Below, piece by piece: positions 27,180 to 36,324 of a DNA stretch of 64,000 bases. The notes below the pieces were generated by a model. The model saw nothing but the letters and a program-made list of their open reading frames with translations. It was not told where the DNA came from and made no database searches. The DNA lies in assembly GCF_000761245.1 (NCBI RefSeq), contig NZ_AWOR01000001.1, positions 794,070-858,069 of the forward strand, in the 5' to 3' direction. Source of the DNA: Comamonas testosteroni. Its GTDB lineage: Bacteria > Pseudomonadota > Gammaproteobacteria > Burkholderiales > Burkholderiaceae_C. Position 1 is the first letter of the stretch, and every line of letters starts with the position of its first letter. The position numbers and the translations under genes were made by a program.

Positions 27180-28736
27180 ATGCTTGACGATCAACTCAAA
27201 GCCCAACTCGCCGCCTACCTGGAACGCGTGCAGCAGCCGTTTGAGCTGGTGGCTTCTCTGGATGACAGCGAGACCAGTGCACAGATGCACGATCTGCTCA
27301 AAACCATCCAGTCCCTGCGCAGCGACAAGATCTCCCTGCGTACCGACGGCAGCGATGCCCGCAAGCCCTCGTTCACGCTGCAGCGTCAGGGCACGGCCAC
27401 CCAGCTGCGCTTTGCGGGTCTGCCCCTGGGCCATGAATTCACCTCGCTGGTGCTGGCCCTGCTGTGGACGGGCGGCCACCCTCCCAAGGTGGAGCAGGAC
27501 GTGATCGATCAGATCAAGGCACTGGACGGCGACTTCAACTTCGAGGTCTATATGAGCCTGAGCTGCCACAACTGCCCCGATGTGGTTCAGGCACTGTCGC
27601 TGATGGCCATTCTCAACCCCAAGGTCAAGACTACGGTGATCGAAGGCGGCGCCTTCCAGAAGGAGGTGACTGAGCGCGAAATCATGGCCGTGCCCATGGT
27701 GTTCATGAACGGCAGCGTTTTCGGCTCCGGTCGCATGACCATCGAGGAAATCGTGGCCAAGCTGGACACCGGCGCCGCCTCGCGTGACGCAGCCAAGCTG
27801 TCGGCCAAGGAGGCCTTTGACGTGCTGATCATCGGCGGCGGCCCCGCCGGCGCGGCAGCCGCCGTGTATGCGGCTCGCAAGGGCATTCGCACCGGCGTGG
27901 CGGCCGAGCGCTTTGGCGGTCAGGTCAACGACACGCTGGCGATCGAGAACTACATCTCCGTGCTGGAGACCGACGGACCCAAGTTCGCCGCTGCATTGGA
28001 AGCCCACACCCGCGCCTATGACGTGGACATCATGAACCTGCAGCGCGCCGAGAAGCTGATTCCCGCTGCGCAGCCCGGCGGTCTGGTGGAAGTGCAGCTG
28101 GCCAACGGCGGCTCGCTCAAGGCCAAGACCGTGATCCTGTCCACGGGTGCGCGCTGGCGCAATGTGAACGTGCCCGGCGAAGCCGAGTACAAGAACAAGG
28201 GCGTGGCCTACTGCCCGCACTGCGACGGTCCGCTGTTCAAGGGCAAGCGCGTCTCGGTGATCGGCGGCGGCAACTCCGGCATCGAAGCTGCGATCGACCT
28301 GGCAGGTCTGGTGGCCCATGTGACGGTGGTGGAGTTTGCCGATCAGCTCAAGGCCGATGCCGTGCTGGTCAAGAAGCTGCACAGCCTGCCCAATGTGACG
28401 GTGATCACCAATGCCCAGACCACCGAGATCACGGGTGCCAACGGCAAGGTCAACGGCCTGAGCTACAAGGACCGTACAAGCGGTGCCGAGCACCATGTGG
28501 AGCTCGAAGGTGTGTTTGTGCAGATCGGCCTGGTGCCGAACACCGAATGGCTCAAGGGCACACTGGAGCTGAGCAAGTTCGGCGAAATCATTGTGGATGC
28601 CAAGGGGCAGACCAATCTGCCCGGGGTGTTCGCCGCCGGTGACTGCACCACGGTGCCTTACAAGCAGATCGTGATCGCCGCCGGCGCCGGTGCCACTGCA
28701 GCGCTGTCGGCCTTCGATCATCTGATCCGCAACTGA
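27180..28736 (+). CDS. ahpF: alkyl hydroperoxide reductase subunit F
   Basis: A 518-aa flavoenzyme that passes electrons from NADH to AhpC. The N-terminal double thioredoxin-like domain has Cys129-X-X-Cys132 (SCHNC); the C-terminal thioredoxin-reductase-like part has the FAD site [17 protein letters not shown], Cys345-X-X-Cys348 (YCPHCDG), the NAD site [12 protein letters not shown] and the FAD-binding GVFAAGDC. These cysteine numbers coincide with E. coli AhpF. The ATG has AAAGGAATCC upstream. It follows ahpC by 175 bp. Confidence 0.97.
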   Translation: MLDDQLKAQLAAYLERVQQPFELVASLDDSETSAQMHDLLKTIQSLRSDKISLRTDGSDARKPSFTLQRQGTATQLRFAGLPLGHEFTSLVLALLWTGGHPPKVEQDVIDQIKALDGDFNFEVYMSLSCHNCPDVVQALSLMAILNPKVKTTVIEGGAFQKEVTEREIMAVPMVFMNGSVFGSGRMTIEEIVAKLDTGAASRDAAKLSAKEAFDVLIIGGGPAGAAAAVYAARKGIRTGVAAERFGGQVNDTLAIENYISVLETDGPKFAAALEAHTRAYDVDIMNLQRAEKLIPAAQPGGLVEVQLANGGSLKAKTVILSTGARWRNVNVPGEAEYKNKGVAYCPHCDGPLFKGKRVSVIGGGNSGIEAAIDLAGLVAHVTVVEFADQLKADAVLVKKLHSLPNVTVITNAQTTEITGANGKVNGLSYKDRTSGAEHHVELEGVFVQIGLVPNTEWLKGTLELSKFGEIIVDAKGQTNLPGVFAAGDCTTVPYKQIVIAAGAGATAALSAFDHLIRN

Positions 28737-28776
28737 ACGGCCTTAATCGCTTGCAAGGTAAGCGATGGTAGCTATC

Positions 28777-28805
28777 AAAAAAGGACTGCTTAGGCAGTCC
28801 TTTTT
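28777..28805 (+). terminator. terminator of ahpF
   Basis: AAAAAAGGACTGC / GCAGTCCTTTTT around TTAG, 40 bases after the ahpF stop. A second hairpin, ATCGCTT/AAGCGAT, precedes it at 28745-28765. Confidence 0.9.
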
Positions 28806-28934
28806 GCTTTTGAGTGGCCGCAAAGAGGGTGGCTTGTCGCCGGGGTCGTCAGGGGCTTTGGCGTTCAACGCACCGGGTTTGGGGACATCGCAGCCTTGCG
28901 TCGGGACGCAATTCCCGGCTTGTAACGAAGTTAT

Positions 28935-28962
28935 TTGCAGTTGAGAATTATTCGCATATACT
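28935..28962 (+). promoter_or_regulatory. heme-operon promoter overlapped by a Fur box
   Basis: TTGCAG (28935-28940) and TATACT (28957-28962), 16 bp apart, form a good sigma-70 promoter. The spacer contains TTGAGAATTATTCGCAT, close to the Fur consensus with its TGAGAAT-ATTCTCA core, so iron-bound Fur would block it. It lies about 130 bp before the receptor ATG in the 358-bp gap 28737-29094, which otherwise holds only the ahpF terminator and short hairpins. Confidence 0.75.
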
Positions 28963-29094
28963 GAGCGCCATTCAGCCAGCCAATGCCGTGCCAGCTACAG
29001 GCCGCGAAGCCTCTGACGTTTCGACCTGTGGCCATTGACGTACCTATCAGAAGCCAGCTCTTGTCCATTTCTATGAATAAAGAGGGTTTCTGGT

Positions 29095-31359
29095 ATGGCT
29101 TCCGCCACCGCTTTGCACGCCCGCGCCACGCTGGCGCCACGCTCCAATCTCCGTCCGCTGGCGCTGGCCTGCGCACTGGCCTGCGCCGCCATCTCTGCCC
29201 AGGCCCAGCAACAATCCTCCGAATCCGTCCAGGTCGCGGCGGCCCGTGCCGACCGCAGCACGCCTGTGCTGCGCGATGTGGTCATCAGTGCCTCGCGCGA
29301 CGAGCAGGACGCCGACAGCCTGCCCATGACGGTGGACGTCATCGATGCCAAGCAGATGGAGGAGGAGCAGATCGGCGACATCCGCGAGCTTGCAGCCAAG
29401 CTGCCCAATGTGACCGTGCCGCGCAGTCCGGCGCGTTTCACACTGGCCGGCTCCCCCTCGGGGCGTGACCAGAACAGCGGCTTCAATATCCGTGGCCTGG
29501 AAGGCAACCGCGTGCTGATGCTGGTCGATGGCGTGCGCCTGCCGCGCAGCTATACCTTCAGCGCCAATGCCTTTGGCCGTGACTATCTGGATCTGGGCCT
29601 GGTGCAGCGCGTGGAAATCCTGCGCGGTGCCGTGCCCGCGCTGTATGGCTCGGACGGCATGGGCGGCCTGGTCAACTTCATCACCGTGCAGCCCGACGAT
29701 CTGCTCAAGGACGGCAAGACCATCGGCGGTCGCGTCTCGGCCAGCTATGACGGCTCGGACAACGGCAAGCGCGTGGGTGCGACGCTGGCAGGCCGTGCCA
29801 GCCCGGAATGGAGCTGGCTGCTGTCGGCCGGCATAGGCCGCTCCAGCGCGCTGGAAAACATGGGCAGCAACAATGCGGTGGGTGCCCTGCGCACCACGCC
29901 CAACCCCGAAAAGGACAAGAGCCATTCGCTGCTGGGGCGTCTGGTCTACACGCCTTCGGCCGTGCAAAAACATGTCTTCACGCTGGAAAACGTGGACAAG
30001 CGTGCCGACTACGACCTGCTGAGCGCTCGCACCTCCACCGTCACCGACTCCCAGGCCGAGACCACCATGAAGCGCTGGCGTGCTACCTGGCAGGGGCAGT
30101 GGCAGCAGTTGGATACGGCACTGGCCGACGAGCTCAAGCTGATGGCCAGCTATCAAAGCTCGCGCTCGCGCGAGTTCGTGACCGAAACCCGCACCCCGCC
30201 GCTGGCCTATCGCGAGCGCGATGTGACCTATGACGAAGACGCGCTGCAGCTGCACGCCCAGGCCGGCAAGACGCTGCGCTGGGAAAATGGCCTTAGCGGC
30301 AAGTTCAGCTATGGCGTCGACTATCTGCGCGGCAAGGTGGTCAACGAGCAAAACGGCATCACGCCACCGGCAGGCGAGAGCTTTCCGCTCAAGCGCTTCC
30401 CCGACACCACGGAAACCTCGACCGCGCTGTTTGCCCAGGCCGAGCTGCACTATGGTGCTTTCAGCCTGACTCCCGGATTGCGGGCCGAGCACTACAGCAT
30501 CAAGCCCAAGCAGCAGGGCTTTGGCGGCACGGCGGTCAGCAATTCGGACTCCGCCGTCTCCCCCAAGCTGGGCGCCATGTTCCAGATGAACGATGCCTGG
30601 TCGGTTTACGGCAACTATGCCGCCGGTTTCCGGGCGCCGAACGCAGGGCAGATCAATGCCTTCTTCGAGAACCCGTTCATGTTCTACAAGAGCATTCCCA
30701 ACCCCGATCTCAAGGCGGAAAAAAGCAATACCTTCGAGCTGGGCCTGCGTGGCCGCATGAGTGCGCTGCGCCTCGATGCCGCAGTCTTCACGGGCCGCTA
30801 CAAGGACTTCATCCAGGATCAGGTGCAGGTTGCGGGCGAATACGGTGATCGCAACAACCCGGCCACGTTCCAGTCCATCAATTTGAACCGCGTGCATATC
30901 AGCGGGTTCGAACTCAAGGCCGACTACGACTGGGGCAGGTTTGCGGGTGGCGACTGGCGCACCAATGCCGCCTATGGCTACACCAAGGGTACGGACAAGA
31001 ACACCAACAAGCCGGTGGACACCATTTCGCCGCAGCAACTGGTGCTGGGCGTGCGCTACGACCGCTCGAATGTGGGCGTGCAGCTCAGCGCCTCGCACTG
31101 GGCAGGAAAAAAAGACAAGGATGCGTCTGATCTTTCCAGTGGCCGCCCCTTCCTCAGCCCATCCGCGACGGTACTGGATTTGAGTGCGCAATGGCGTATC
31201 CGCCCAGGCACGCGTCTGAATGTGGGCATCTACAACCTGACCGACAAAAAGTATTCGCGTTGGGCGGATGTACGTGGCTTGAGCCGCACGACGCAGATTG
31301 CCGATGCCTATACCCAGCCGGGCCGCAATGTGCGCGTGTCCCTGGTTCAGGACTTCTGA
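29095..31359 (+). CDS. hmuR: TonB-dependent heme/hemoglobin receptor
   Basis: A 754-aa outer-membrane receptor for heme. A signal peptide ends near SAQAQQQ. The plug domain contains DVVISASRDEQDADSLPMTV, a TonB-box-like start, and FNIRGLEGNRVLMLVDGVRLP. The barrel contains the heme-receptor signatures FRAP (residues 512-515) and NPDL (536-539), and it ends with an aromatic residue (VSLVQDF). ATG 29095 has AAAGAGG upstream. It heads a tightly packed heme operon and follows a Fur-type promoter, so iron limitation should induce it. Confidence 0.93.
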   Translation: MASATALHARATLAPRSNLRPLALACALACAAISAQAQQQSSESVQVAAARADRSTPVLRDVVISASRDEQDADSLPMTVDVIDAKQMEEEQIGDIRELAAKLPNVTVPRSPARFTLAGSPSGRDQNSGFNIRGLEGNRVLMLVDGVRLPRSYTFSANAFGRDYLDLGLVQRVEILRGAVPALYGSDGMGGLVNFITVQPDDLLKDGKTIGGRVSASYDGSDNGKRVGATLAGRASPEWSWLLSAGIGRSSALENMGSNNAVGALRTTPNPEKDKSHSLLGRLVYTPSAVQKHVFTLENVDKRADYDLLSARTSTVTDSQAETTMKRWRATWQGQWQQLDTALADELKLMASYQSSRSREFVTETRTPPLAYRERDVTYDEDALQLHAQAGKTLRWENGLSGKFSYGVDYLRGKVVNEQNGITPPAGESFPLKRFPDTTETSTALFAQAELHYGAFSLTPGLRAEHYSIKPKQQGFGGTAVSNSDSAVSPKLGAMFQMNDAWSVYGNYAAGFRAPNAGQINAFFENPFMFYKSIPNPDLKAEKSNTFELGLRGRMSALRLDAAVFTGRYKDFIQDQVQVAGEYGDRNNPATFQSINLNRVHISGFELKADYDWGRFAGGDWRTNAAYGYTKGTDKNTNKPVDTISPQQLVLGVRYDRSNVGVQLSASHWAGKKDKDASDLSSGRPFLSPSATVLDLSAQWRIRPGTRLNVGIYNLTDKKYSRWADVRGLSRTTQIADAYTQPGRNVRVSLVQDF

Positions 31360-31365
31360 TTTTGT

Positions 31366-31394
31366 AGCTGAAAGCGCTTGTTTGATAAGCGCTT
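31366..31394. repeat. short AGCT-N4-GCGCTTG inverted-repeat element
   Basis: AGCT-GAAA-GCGCTTG (31366-31380) is followed by a second AAGCGCTT at 31387-31394, making a hairpin between hmuR and the next gene. It shares its end sequence with the elements at 12.5, 19.1 and 54.4 kb and may weaken transcription into the rest of the operon. Confidence 0.55.
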
Positions 31395-31430
31395 GAGATC
31401 TGTTTGACTCAAAAGATGCGGGAGTGTGCC

Positions 31431-31820
31431 ATGTCTGTTTATGAGAACACCGCCAATGCCCAGAGTGCCTCTGGCAGCCGCGATGAGGAATATCTGCTGA
31501 CCGAGGGCGAAGCCCAGCTGGCCACGGTGCTGGCGCTGATGACCGGTTTCAGCCAGGGCTGCTGTGCGGCGCACCGCGCGCCCATGGCCCAGCGTGTGGC
31601 GGACCAGCTGGTGCGCATGACCGAAGGACTGGACGGCAGCGAGCGCTCCGACGACATGCGTCACTTTCTGCAGCGACTGGGACAGCGCTGGGCCATCGTG
31701 GCCCAGGTGCTGGCCCAGCCTGAACAAGAGCCCGAAGCCCAGGCTTCGGCTTCCCGCTTTGACGACGAATTTTCCAACCCACAACCACACTGGCATCACA
31801 GCCCGGAGACCCTGCAATGA
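31431..31820 (+). CDS. 129-aa hypothetical protein in the heme operon
   Basis: I do not recognise a family. ATG 31431 (MSVYENTANAQ) has GGGAG upstream. The last codons overlap the hmuS start as ATGA (31817-31820), so it is translated as part of the operon. The protein is soluble, with a helical centre holding a Gly-Cys-Cys pair followed by His (GFSQGCCAAHRAPMAQ) and a His/Trp-rich end (HWHHSPET). Both could bind heme or metal, though this is inference. A role as a small heme chaperone or regulator would fit the position. Confidence 0.7.
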   Translation: MSVYENTANAQSASGSRDEEYLLTEGEAQLATVLALMTGFSQGCCAAHRAPMAQRVADQLVRMTEGLDGSERSDDMRHFLQRLGQRWAIVAQVLAQPEQEPEAQASASRFDDEFSNPQPHWHHSPETLQ

Positions 31821-32929
31821 ACGCCATCACATCCCCTGAAATCCAGACCATGACCGCGGTGCAAATCCGTGAGCAATTCGCGCAAAAGCGCGAGCAAGGC
31901 CTGCGTGCCAAAGATGCGGCCGAGGCGCTGCAACTGAGCGAAGGCGCGGTCATCGCGGCCCATGGCGGCGAGCATGAACGCACGCTCAAGGCTTTGCCGC
32001 TGCGCGCCGAATGGCTGGACATTCTTAAAGCCCTGGAAGCCTGCGGCACCGTGATGGCGCTCACGCGCAACGAATCCACCGTGCATGAAAAGGACGGCAT
32101 CTACCAGAACGTCTCGGCCCAGGGTCCGGTCGGTCTGGCGCTGAGCCGCGAGATCGATCTGCGCCTGTTCTTCATGCACTGGCATGCCGGCTTTGCCGTG
32201 ACCGAAGAGTCCGCCAACGGCGGTCGCCCCGCCATGCGCAGCCTGCAGTTCTATGACGCCGCCGGCCGTGCCGTGCACAAGGTGTTTGCGCGCGAGGCCA
32301 CGGACATGGCGGCCTGGAATGCGCTGGTCGAGCGCTTTGCCGAGCCCTCCGCAGGCTATGTGTTCCGCGAGCCTGCGGCCAAGCCTGCCGTCAAGGCCGA
32401 CGCCGAGATCGACGTGCCCGCGCTGAGTCAGGCCTGGACCGATATGAAGGACACGCATGAGTTCTTCGATATGCTGCGCAGGTTCGGAGCCGAGCGCCAG
32501 CAGGCCTTCCGTCTGGTGCCTCAGTACTGCGAGCGCCTTGGCACCGACGCAGTCGCGCAGCTGCTGGGCGATGCGGCGGTGGACGGTGTCTCCATCATGG
32601 TGTTTGTGGGCAGCAGCGGCTGCATCCAGATCCACACCGGACCCGTGAGCAATATCCAGCCCATGGACGGCAAGGACGGCGTGCGCTGGATCAATGTGCT
32701 GGACAAGGGTTTCAACCTGCATCTGCGCACCGACCTGATCGCCAATGTCTGGGTGGTGCAAAAACCCACCAGCGATGGCGTGGTGACCTCGGTCGAGGCC
32801 TTTGATGCCGAAGGCAACAACATGGCCATGTTCTTCGGCGAGCGCAAGCCCGGCCAGCCCGAGCTGCAAGGCTGGCGCGATCTGGTGACCGGCCTGCCGC
32901 GCAAGGCGGCCGTGGCGGAGGCTGCATGA
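31817..32929 (+). CDS. hmuS: hemin-degrading/heme-trafficking factor HmuS (HemS/ChuS family)
   Basis: A 370-aa cytoplasmic protein with two HemS repeats, which binds imported heme and either breaks it down or hands it on. The N-terminal repeat (about residues 30-180) contains MALTRNESTVHEKDG; the C-terminal repeat contains IMVFVGSSGCIQIHTGPV and the LDKGFNLHLRTD segment. Length matches HemS/HmuS. Start and stop overlap the neighbouring genes by 4 bases (ATGA) on both sides, typical of a coupled operon. Confidence 0.93.
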   Translation: MNAITSPEIQTMTAVQIREQFAQKREQGLRAKDAAEALQLSEGAVIAAHGGEHERTLKALPLRAEWLDILKALEACGTVMALTRNESTVHEKDGIYQNVSAQGPVGLALSREIDLRLFFMHWHAGFAVTEESANGGRPAMRSLQFYDAAGRAVHKVFAREATDMAAWNALVERFAEPSAGYVFREPAAKPAVKADAEIDVPALSQAWTDMKDTHEFFDMLRRFGAERQQAFRLVPQYCERLGTDAVAQLLGDAAVDGVSIMVFVGSSGCIQIHTGPVSNIQPMDGKDGVRWINVLDKGFNLHLRTDLIANVWVVQKPTSDGVVTSVEAFDAEGNNMAMFFGERKPGQPELQGWRDLVTGLPRKAAVAEAA

Positions 32930-33810
32930 GCACGGCCAGCATTTCCCGGCGCCAGGGCCTGCAGTGGCTGGGTGCGACCGTGGCGGGCACGGCCCTGCCG
33001 GCCCTGGCGCAGACCGCCGCTGCCGCACCTGGAGCGAAACGGCTGGTGTCTCTCAGCGGTGCATTGACCGAGGTGGTCTATCTGCTCAATGCCCAGGGCC
33101 TGCTGGTGGGAACGGACACCACCAGCCTGTTTCCCGAGGCGGCACAAAAAACCGCCAAGGTCGGCTATGTGCGCCAGCTCTCGGCCGAAGGCCTGCTCTC
33201 GCTCAAGCCCGATGCGGTGATCGCAACCACCGAGGCCGGCCCGCCCGTGGTGCTTGATCAGATCCGCCAGGCAGGCGTGCGTGTATCGCTGGTTGCGGCC
33301 AAGCACAACTGGGCCGAGGTGCAGGAAAAGGTCAAGGTCGTGGGCCGCGAAACCGGCAGCCTGGCCGAGGCAGACAAGTTGCTGGCCCAGCTCGATGCGC
33401 AGTGGAGCAGCGTGCAGGCCCAGGTGGCCAAGGCCCAGCGCAAGCCGCGCGTGCTGTTTGTGCTCTCGCACAGCGGCAGTCCGCAGGTGGCGGGCAAGGG
33501 CACGGCAGCCAATGCGCTGATCCGGTACGCGGGCTGTGTCAATGTCATCGACCAGTTCGACGGCTACAAGCCCCTGACCGCCGAGGCCATGGCCAGCGCC
33601 GCGCCCGAGGTCATCATCAACACCACCCAGGGCATTGAAGCGCTGGGCGGCGAGGCCGCCTTCTGGACGCGGCCCGAGCTGGCACTGACACCCGCCTACG
33701 CCAAGAAGGCACTGGTGACGCTGGAAGCCAGCCACCTGCTGGGCTTTGGTCCGCGCCTGCCCAGCGCTGTGCAGGCGCTGCATATGCGCGCTTTGCAGTG
33801 GGTGGCCTGA
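32926..33810 (+). CDS. hmuT: periplasmic heme-binding protein HmuT
   Basis: A 294-aa substrate-binding protein of the heme ABC transporter, cluster-A2 fold with two domains joined by a long helix. Family marks include KRLVSLSGALTEVVYLL, GYVRQLSAEGLLSLKPDAVI and GKGTAANALI. The signal peptide begins with SRRQGLQWLGAT, a twin-arginine-like motif, so Tat export is possible. The mature part starts after PALAQTAAAAP. It overlaps hmuS by 4 bases and is followed by the permease gene after 2 bases. Confidence 0.93.
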   Translation: MSTASISRRQGLQWLGATVAGTALPALAQTAAAAPGAKRLVSLSGALTEVVYLLNAQGLLVGTDTTSLFPEAAQKTAKVGYVRQLSAEGLLSLKPDAVIATTEAGPPVVLDQIRQAGVRVSLVAAKHNWAEVQEKVKVVGRETGSLAEADKLLAQLDAQWSSVQAQVAKAQRKPRVLFVLSHSGSPQVAGKGTAANALIRYAGCVNVIDQFDGYKPLTAEAMASAAPEVIINTTQGIEALGGEAAFWTRPELALTPAYAKKALVTLEASHLLGFGPRLPSAVQALHMRALQWVA

Positions 33811-33812
33811 GC

Positions 33813-34934
33813 ATGAGCGCAAGCATGGGGAGCGTGGTGCCAAAGCCAGCAGTCGAGCTGCCTGTCGCATCGCGCTGGCGCACTCCTGCCGGACGGCTCA
33901 GCCGCAGCGCAGCCCTGCTGCTGGGTGGGGCTCTGGTGTTACTGGCCATGGTGTGGGGAAGTGCCAGCGGGGCCTATGCCATTGCACCGGGGCAGTTGCC
34001 AGGGATTGTCTGGGACGGGCTTCGCAGTCTTTTTGGCGGTGTTGTGGACAGCGGCCCCGAGCATCTGGTCTTTCTCAATATCCGCCTGCCGCGCCTGCTC
34101 ATGGGCGTGGCTGCGGGTGCGGGACTGGGGCTGGCCGGCGCATTGATGCAGGGGCTGTTTCGCAATCCGCTGGCCGACCCCGGGCTGATTGGCGTCAGCA
34201 GCGGCGCGGCCCTGGCTGCCGGCATCACCATCGTGCTGGGCGGCCTATATCTGCCCTGGCTGCCGCGTCATCTGGGCAGCTGGGCCCTGGTGGCCATGGC
34301 CTTTGGCGGTGGCCTTGCCGTGACTGCCGTAGTCTATGTGCTGGGCCAGGTCCAGGGCACGACCCGCATCGGCCTGATGCTGCTGGCCGGCATTGCCATC
34401 AATGCGCTGGCCGGTGCCGGACTGGGCTTTCTGAGCTTTGTTTCGACGGACGAGCAACTGCGCAATCTGCAGATGTGGCTGCTGGGCAGCCTGGGCGCCT
34501 CGCGCTGGAGCGCGGTAGCCCTGGTGTCGGCGGCCGTGGCCATCAGCGCGGCGGCGGCGCTGGCGCTGGCCAGGCCGCTGAATGCGATCGCTCTTGGCGA
34601 GGCACAGGCCAATCTGCTGGGTGTAGCGGTGGAGAAAACCAAGCGCCGCGCCGTGATGGTGGCTGCGCTGGCCGTGGGCGCCGTGACCGCGACCACGGGC
34701 ATCATCGGCTTCATCGGTCTGGTCGCACCGCACTGGGTGCGGCTGATGGCAGGGCCTGATCATCGCGTGGTGCTGCCGGGATCGGCCCTGCTGGGCGCGG
34801 CGCTGGTGGTCAGCGCCGATGCCGTGGCGCGCACCATCGTCAAGCCGGCCGAGCTGCCGCTGGGCGTGCTCACCGCGTTTATCGGCGTGCCGCTGTTTCT
34901 GGCCATGCTGCGCCAGTTCAGGAGCAAGGTATGA
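33813..34934 (+). CDS. hmuU: heme ABC transporter permease HmuU
   Basis: A 373-aa FecCD-family permease with about ten membrane helices. Characteristic segments are NIRLPRLLMGVAAGAGLGLA, LADPGLIGVSSGAALAAG and GIIGFIGLVAPHWVRLMAGP, the last a conserved part of FecCD proteins. ATG 33813 is chosen because the alternative at 33798 lies within the end of hmuT. It overlaps hmuV by ATGA. Confidence 0.94.
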   Translation: MSASMGSVVPKPAVELPVASRWRTPAGRLSRSAALLLGGALVLLAMVWGSASGAYAIAPGQLPGIVWDGLRSLFGGVVDSGPEHLVFLNIRLPRLLMGVAAGAGLGLAGALMQGLFRNPLADPGLIGVSSGAALAAGITIVLGGLYLPWLPRHLGSWALVAMAFGGGLAVTAVVYVLGQVQGTTRIGLMLLAGIAINALAGAGLGFLSFVSTDEQLRNLQMWLLGSLGASRWSAVALVSAAVAISAAAALALARPLNAIALGEAQANLLGVAVEKTKRRAVMVAALAVGAVTATTGIIGFIGLVAPHWVRLMAGPDHRVVLPGSALLGAALVVSADAVARTIVKPAELPLGVLTAFIGVPLFLAMLRQFRSKV

Positions 34935-35755
34935 GTGCGCACCACAGGCTGTCCAGCCTCGAATGCCGCAATCTGGGCGTCGGCGTGGCCAAGGGGCCGC
35001 GCCTGGCGACGGTGGATGTGCGGATTGCAGCCGGGCGCTTTACCGCCATCCTCGGCCCCAATGGCGCCGGCAAGTCCACGCTGATGTCCATGCTGGTGGG
35101 CGAGCGCGCGCCGCAGTCGGGCCAGGTTCTGCTCGACGGGCTGGAGCTGTCCGGGCATGCGATGGAGGGCCTAGCACGCCGGCGCTCCGTCATGCCCCAG
35201 GACTGCAGCGTGGCCTTTGACTTCACGGCCCAGGAGGTGGTGGAGCTGGGGCGTTATCCGCATCGTCACCAGCCCGGCACCGGGGAAGCGCAGATTCCGG
35301 CGCAGGCCATGGCGCTGACCGGGGTCGATCATCTGGCGCAGCGCAGCATCAACACGCTGTCGGGCGGGGAGCGGGCGCGCACCCATCTGGCCAGGGCACT
35401 GGCACAGATCTGGCAGCAGCCCGCCGACGGCGCGGCGCGCTGGCTGCTGCTGGACGAGCCCACCGCCGCTTTGGATCTGGCCCATCAGCACCATGCCATG
35501 CGCCTGCTGCGCCAATGGGCCGGGCAGCAGGGCGCAGGAGTGGTGGCAGTGATCCATGATCTGAACCTGGCGCTGCGCTATGCCGACGATGTGCTGGTGC
35601 TGGGCGGCGATGCCGGAGTGCATCACGGTGCGGTGCTGGATGTGCTTCAGCCTGCGCTGGTGCGCCAGGTCTGGGGCATGCAGTGCGATCCGGTGCGCAG
35701 CAGCGACGGTGCGCTGCAATATATTTTTGTAGCGGATACCGCTTTATCTGCTTGA
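34931..35755 (+). CDS. hmuV: heme ABC transporter ATP-binding protein HmuV
   Basis: A 274-aa ABC ATPase that powers heme import. The Walker A GPNGAGKST is at residues 42-50, the Q-loop in VMPQDCSVAFDF, the signature LSGGERAR, the Walker B LLLDEPTAAL, and the switch His in VIHDLNLALRY. It is the last gene of the operon. An inverted repeat at 35773-35815 (TTGAATTCTGAAGC and near-complement) lacks a T-run and may act as a weak terminator or mRNA stabiliser. Confidence 0.95.
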   Translation: MSAHHRLSSLECRNLGVGVAKGPRLATVDVRIAAGRFTAILGPNGAGKSTLMSMLVGERAPQSGQVLLDGLELSGHAMEGLARRRSVMPQDCSVAFDFTAQEVVELGRYPHRHQPGTGEAQIPAQAMALTGVDHLAQRSINTLSGGERARTHLARALAQIWQQPADGAARWLLLDEPTAALDLAHQHHAMRLLRQWAGQQGAGVVAVIHDLNLALRYADDVLVLGGDAGVHHGAVLDVLQPALVRQVWGMQCDPVRSSDGALQYIFVADTALSA

Positions 35756-35827
35756 AATTTCAGTGTATTGCATTGAATTCTGAAGCCAGTCATGCGCAGG
35801 CTGCTTCAGATTCAATAGCTAATGACC

Positions 35828-35867
35828 TGGCTGTCACTGGCTGTCACTGGCTGTCACTGGCAGTCAA
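35828..35867. repeat. 10-bp tandem repeat
   Basis: TGGCTGTCAC occurs three times head to tail at 35828-35857, followed by a degenerate copy. It sits just past the end of the DUF2798 gene, between it and hmuV. Confidence 0.85.
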
Positions 35868-36136
35868 TGTGTATGCACGGTCAGTGCGACCAGCTTGAGC
35901 ACCAGCGGGCGCACCATCATCACGCAGAAGAACGCCACCGGCATGGCCAGCGCATAGGCGCTGAACACGCGCTGGACATAGCCGCTGTCAAAGCCGGTAT
36001 TGGCCGCCACAATGGTGCAGCACATCAGGAAGGCCATGATGCCGGCCATGAAAAACGCAAAGACAAATGGCGTGTAGCGCCGGTGCAGCTTCAGCGTCGA
36101 AAGTCTGGATGGGGAAGAGCTGGTGGAGGAATTCAT
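35864..36136 (-). CDS. DUF2798 family two-helix membrane protein
   Basis: A 90-aa inner-membrane protein with two hydrophobic helices (FVFAFFMAGIMAFLMCCTIV and ALAMPVAFFCVMMV) and a basic cytoplasmic start, the usual shape of DUF2798 proteins. Function is unknown. ATG 36136 (MNSSTSSSPSRL) is chosen; no strong ribosome site is visible, and the longer frame to 36316 runs through the divergent promoter region. Paired back to back with a LysR regulator, it is probably that regulator's target. Confidence 0.8.
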   Translation of the reverse strand: MNSSTSSSPSRLSTLKLHRRYTPFVFAFFMAGIMAFLMCCTIVAANTGFDSGYVQRVFSAYALAMPVAFFCVMMVRPLVLKLVALTVHTH

Positions 36137-36324
36137 GAAAGCGATTGGGGAAATGCATTGCGCGTCGTCACGGCGGGAGTGGGTCTGCCAGCGGTTCGGG
36201 CCGAATGCATGGATGGGAAACAGGGCTGAACTGTAGGCATGATCTGCGGGCTTCGGTAGAGGCCCGGGACTTGTTGCACTCATAAGCAAAACTTTCGAAT
36301 GCAATTGGGGATACATTCGCAGTC

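Noticed and set aside
28377..28736. Frameshift or truncation in ahpF
   Set aside because: The frame is continuous to a family-typical C-terminus, and the cysteine positions equal those of E. coli AhpF.
35828..35867. 10-bp tandem repeat as iterons of a replication origin
   Set aside because: Only three copies, no Rep gene or DnaA boxes nearby.
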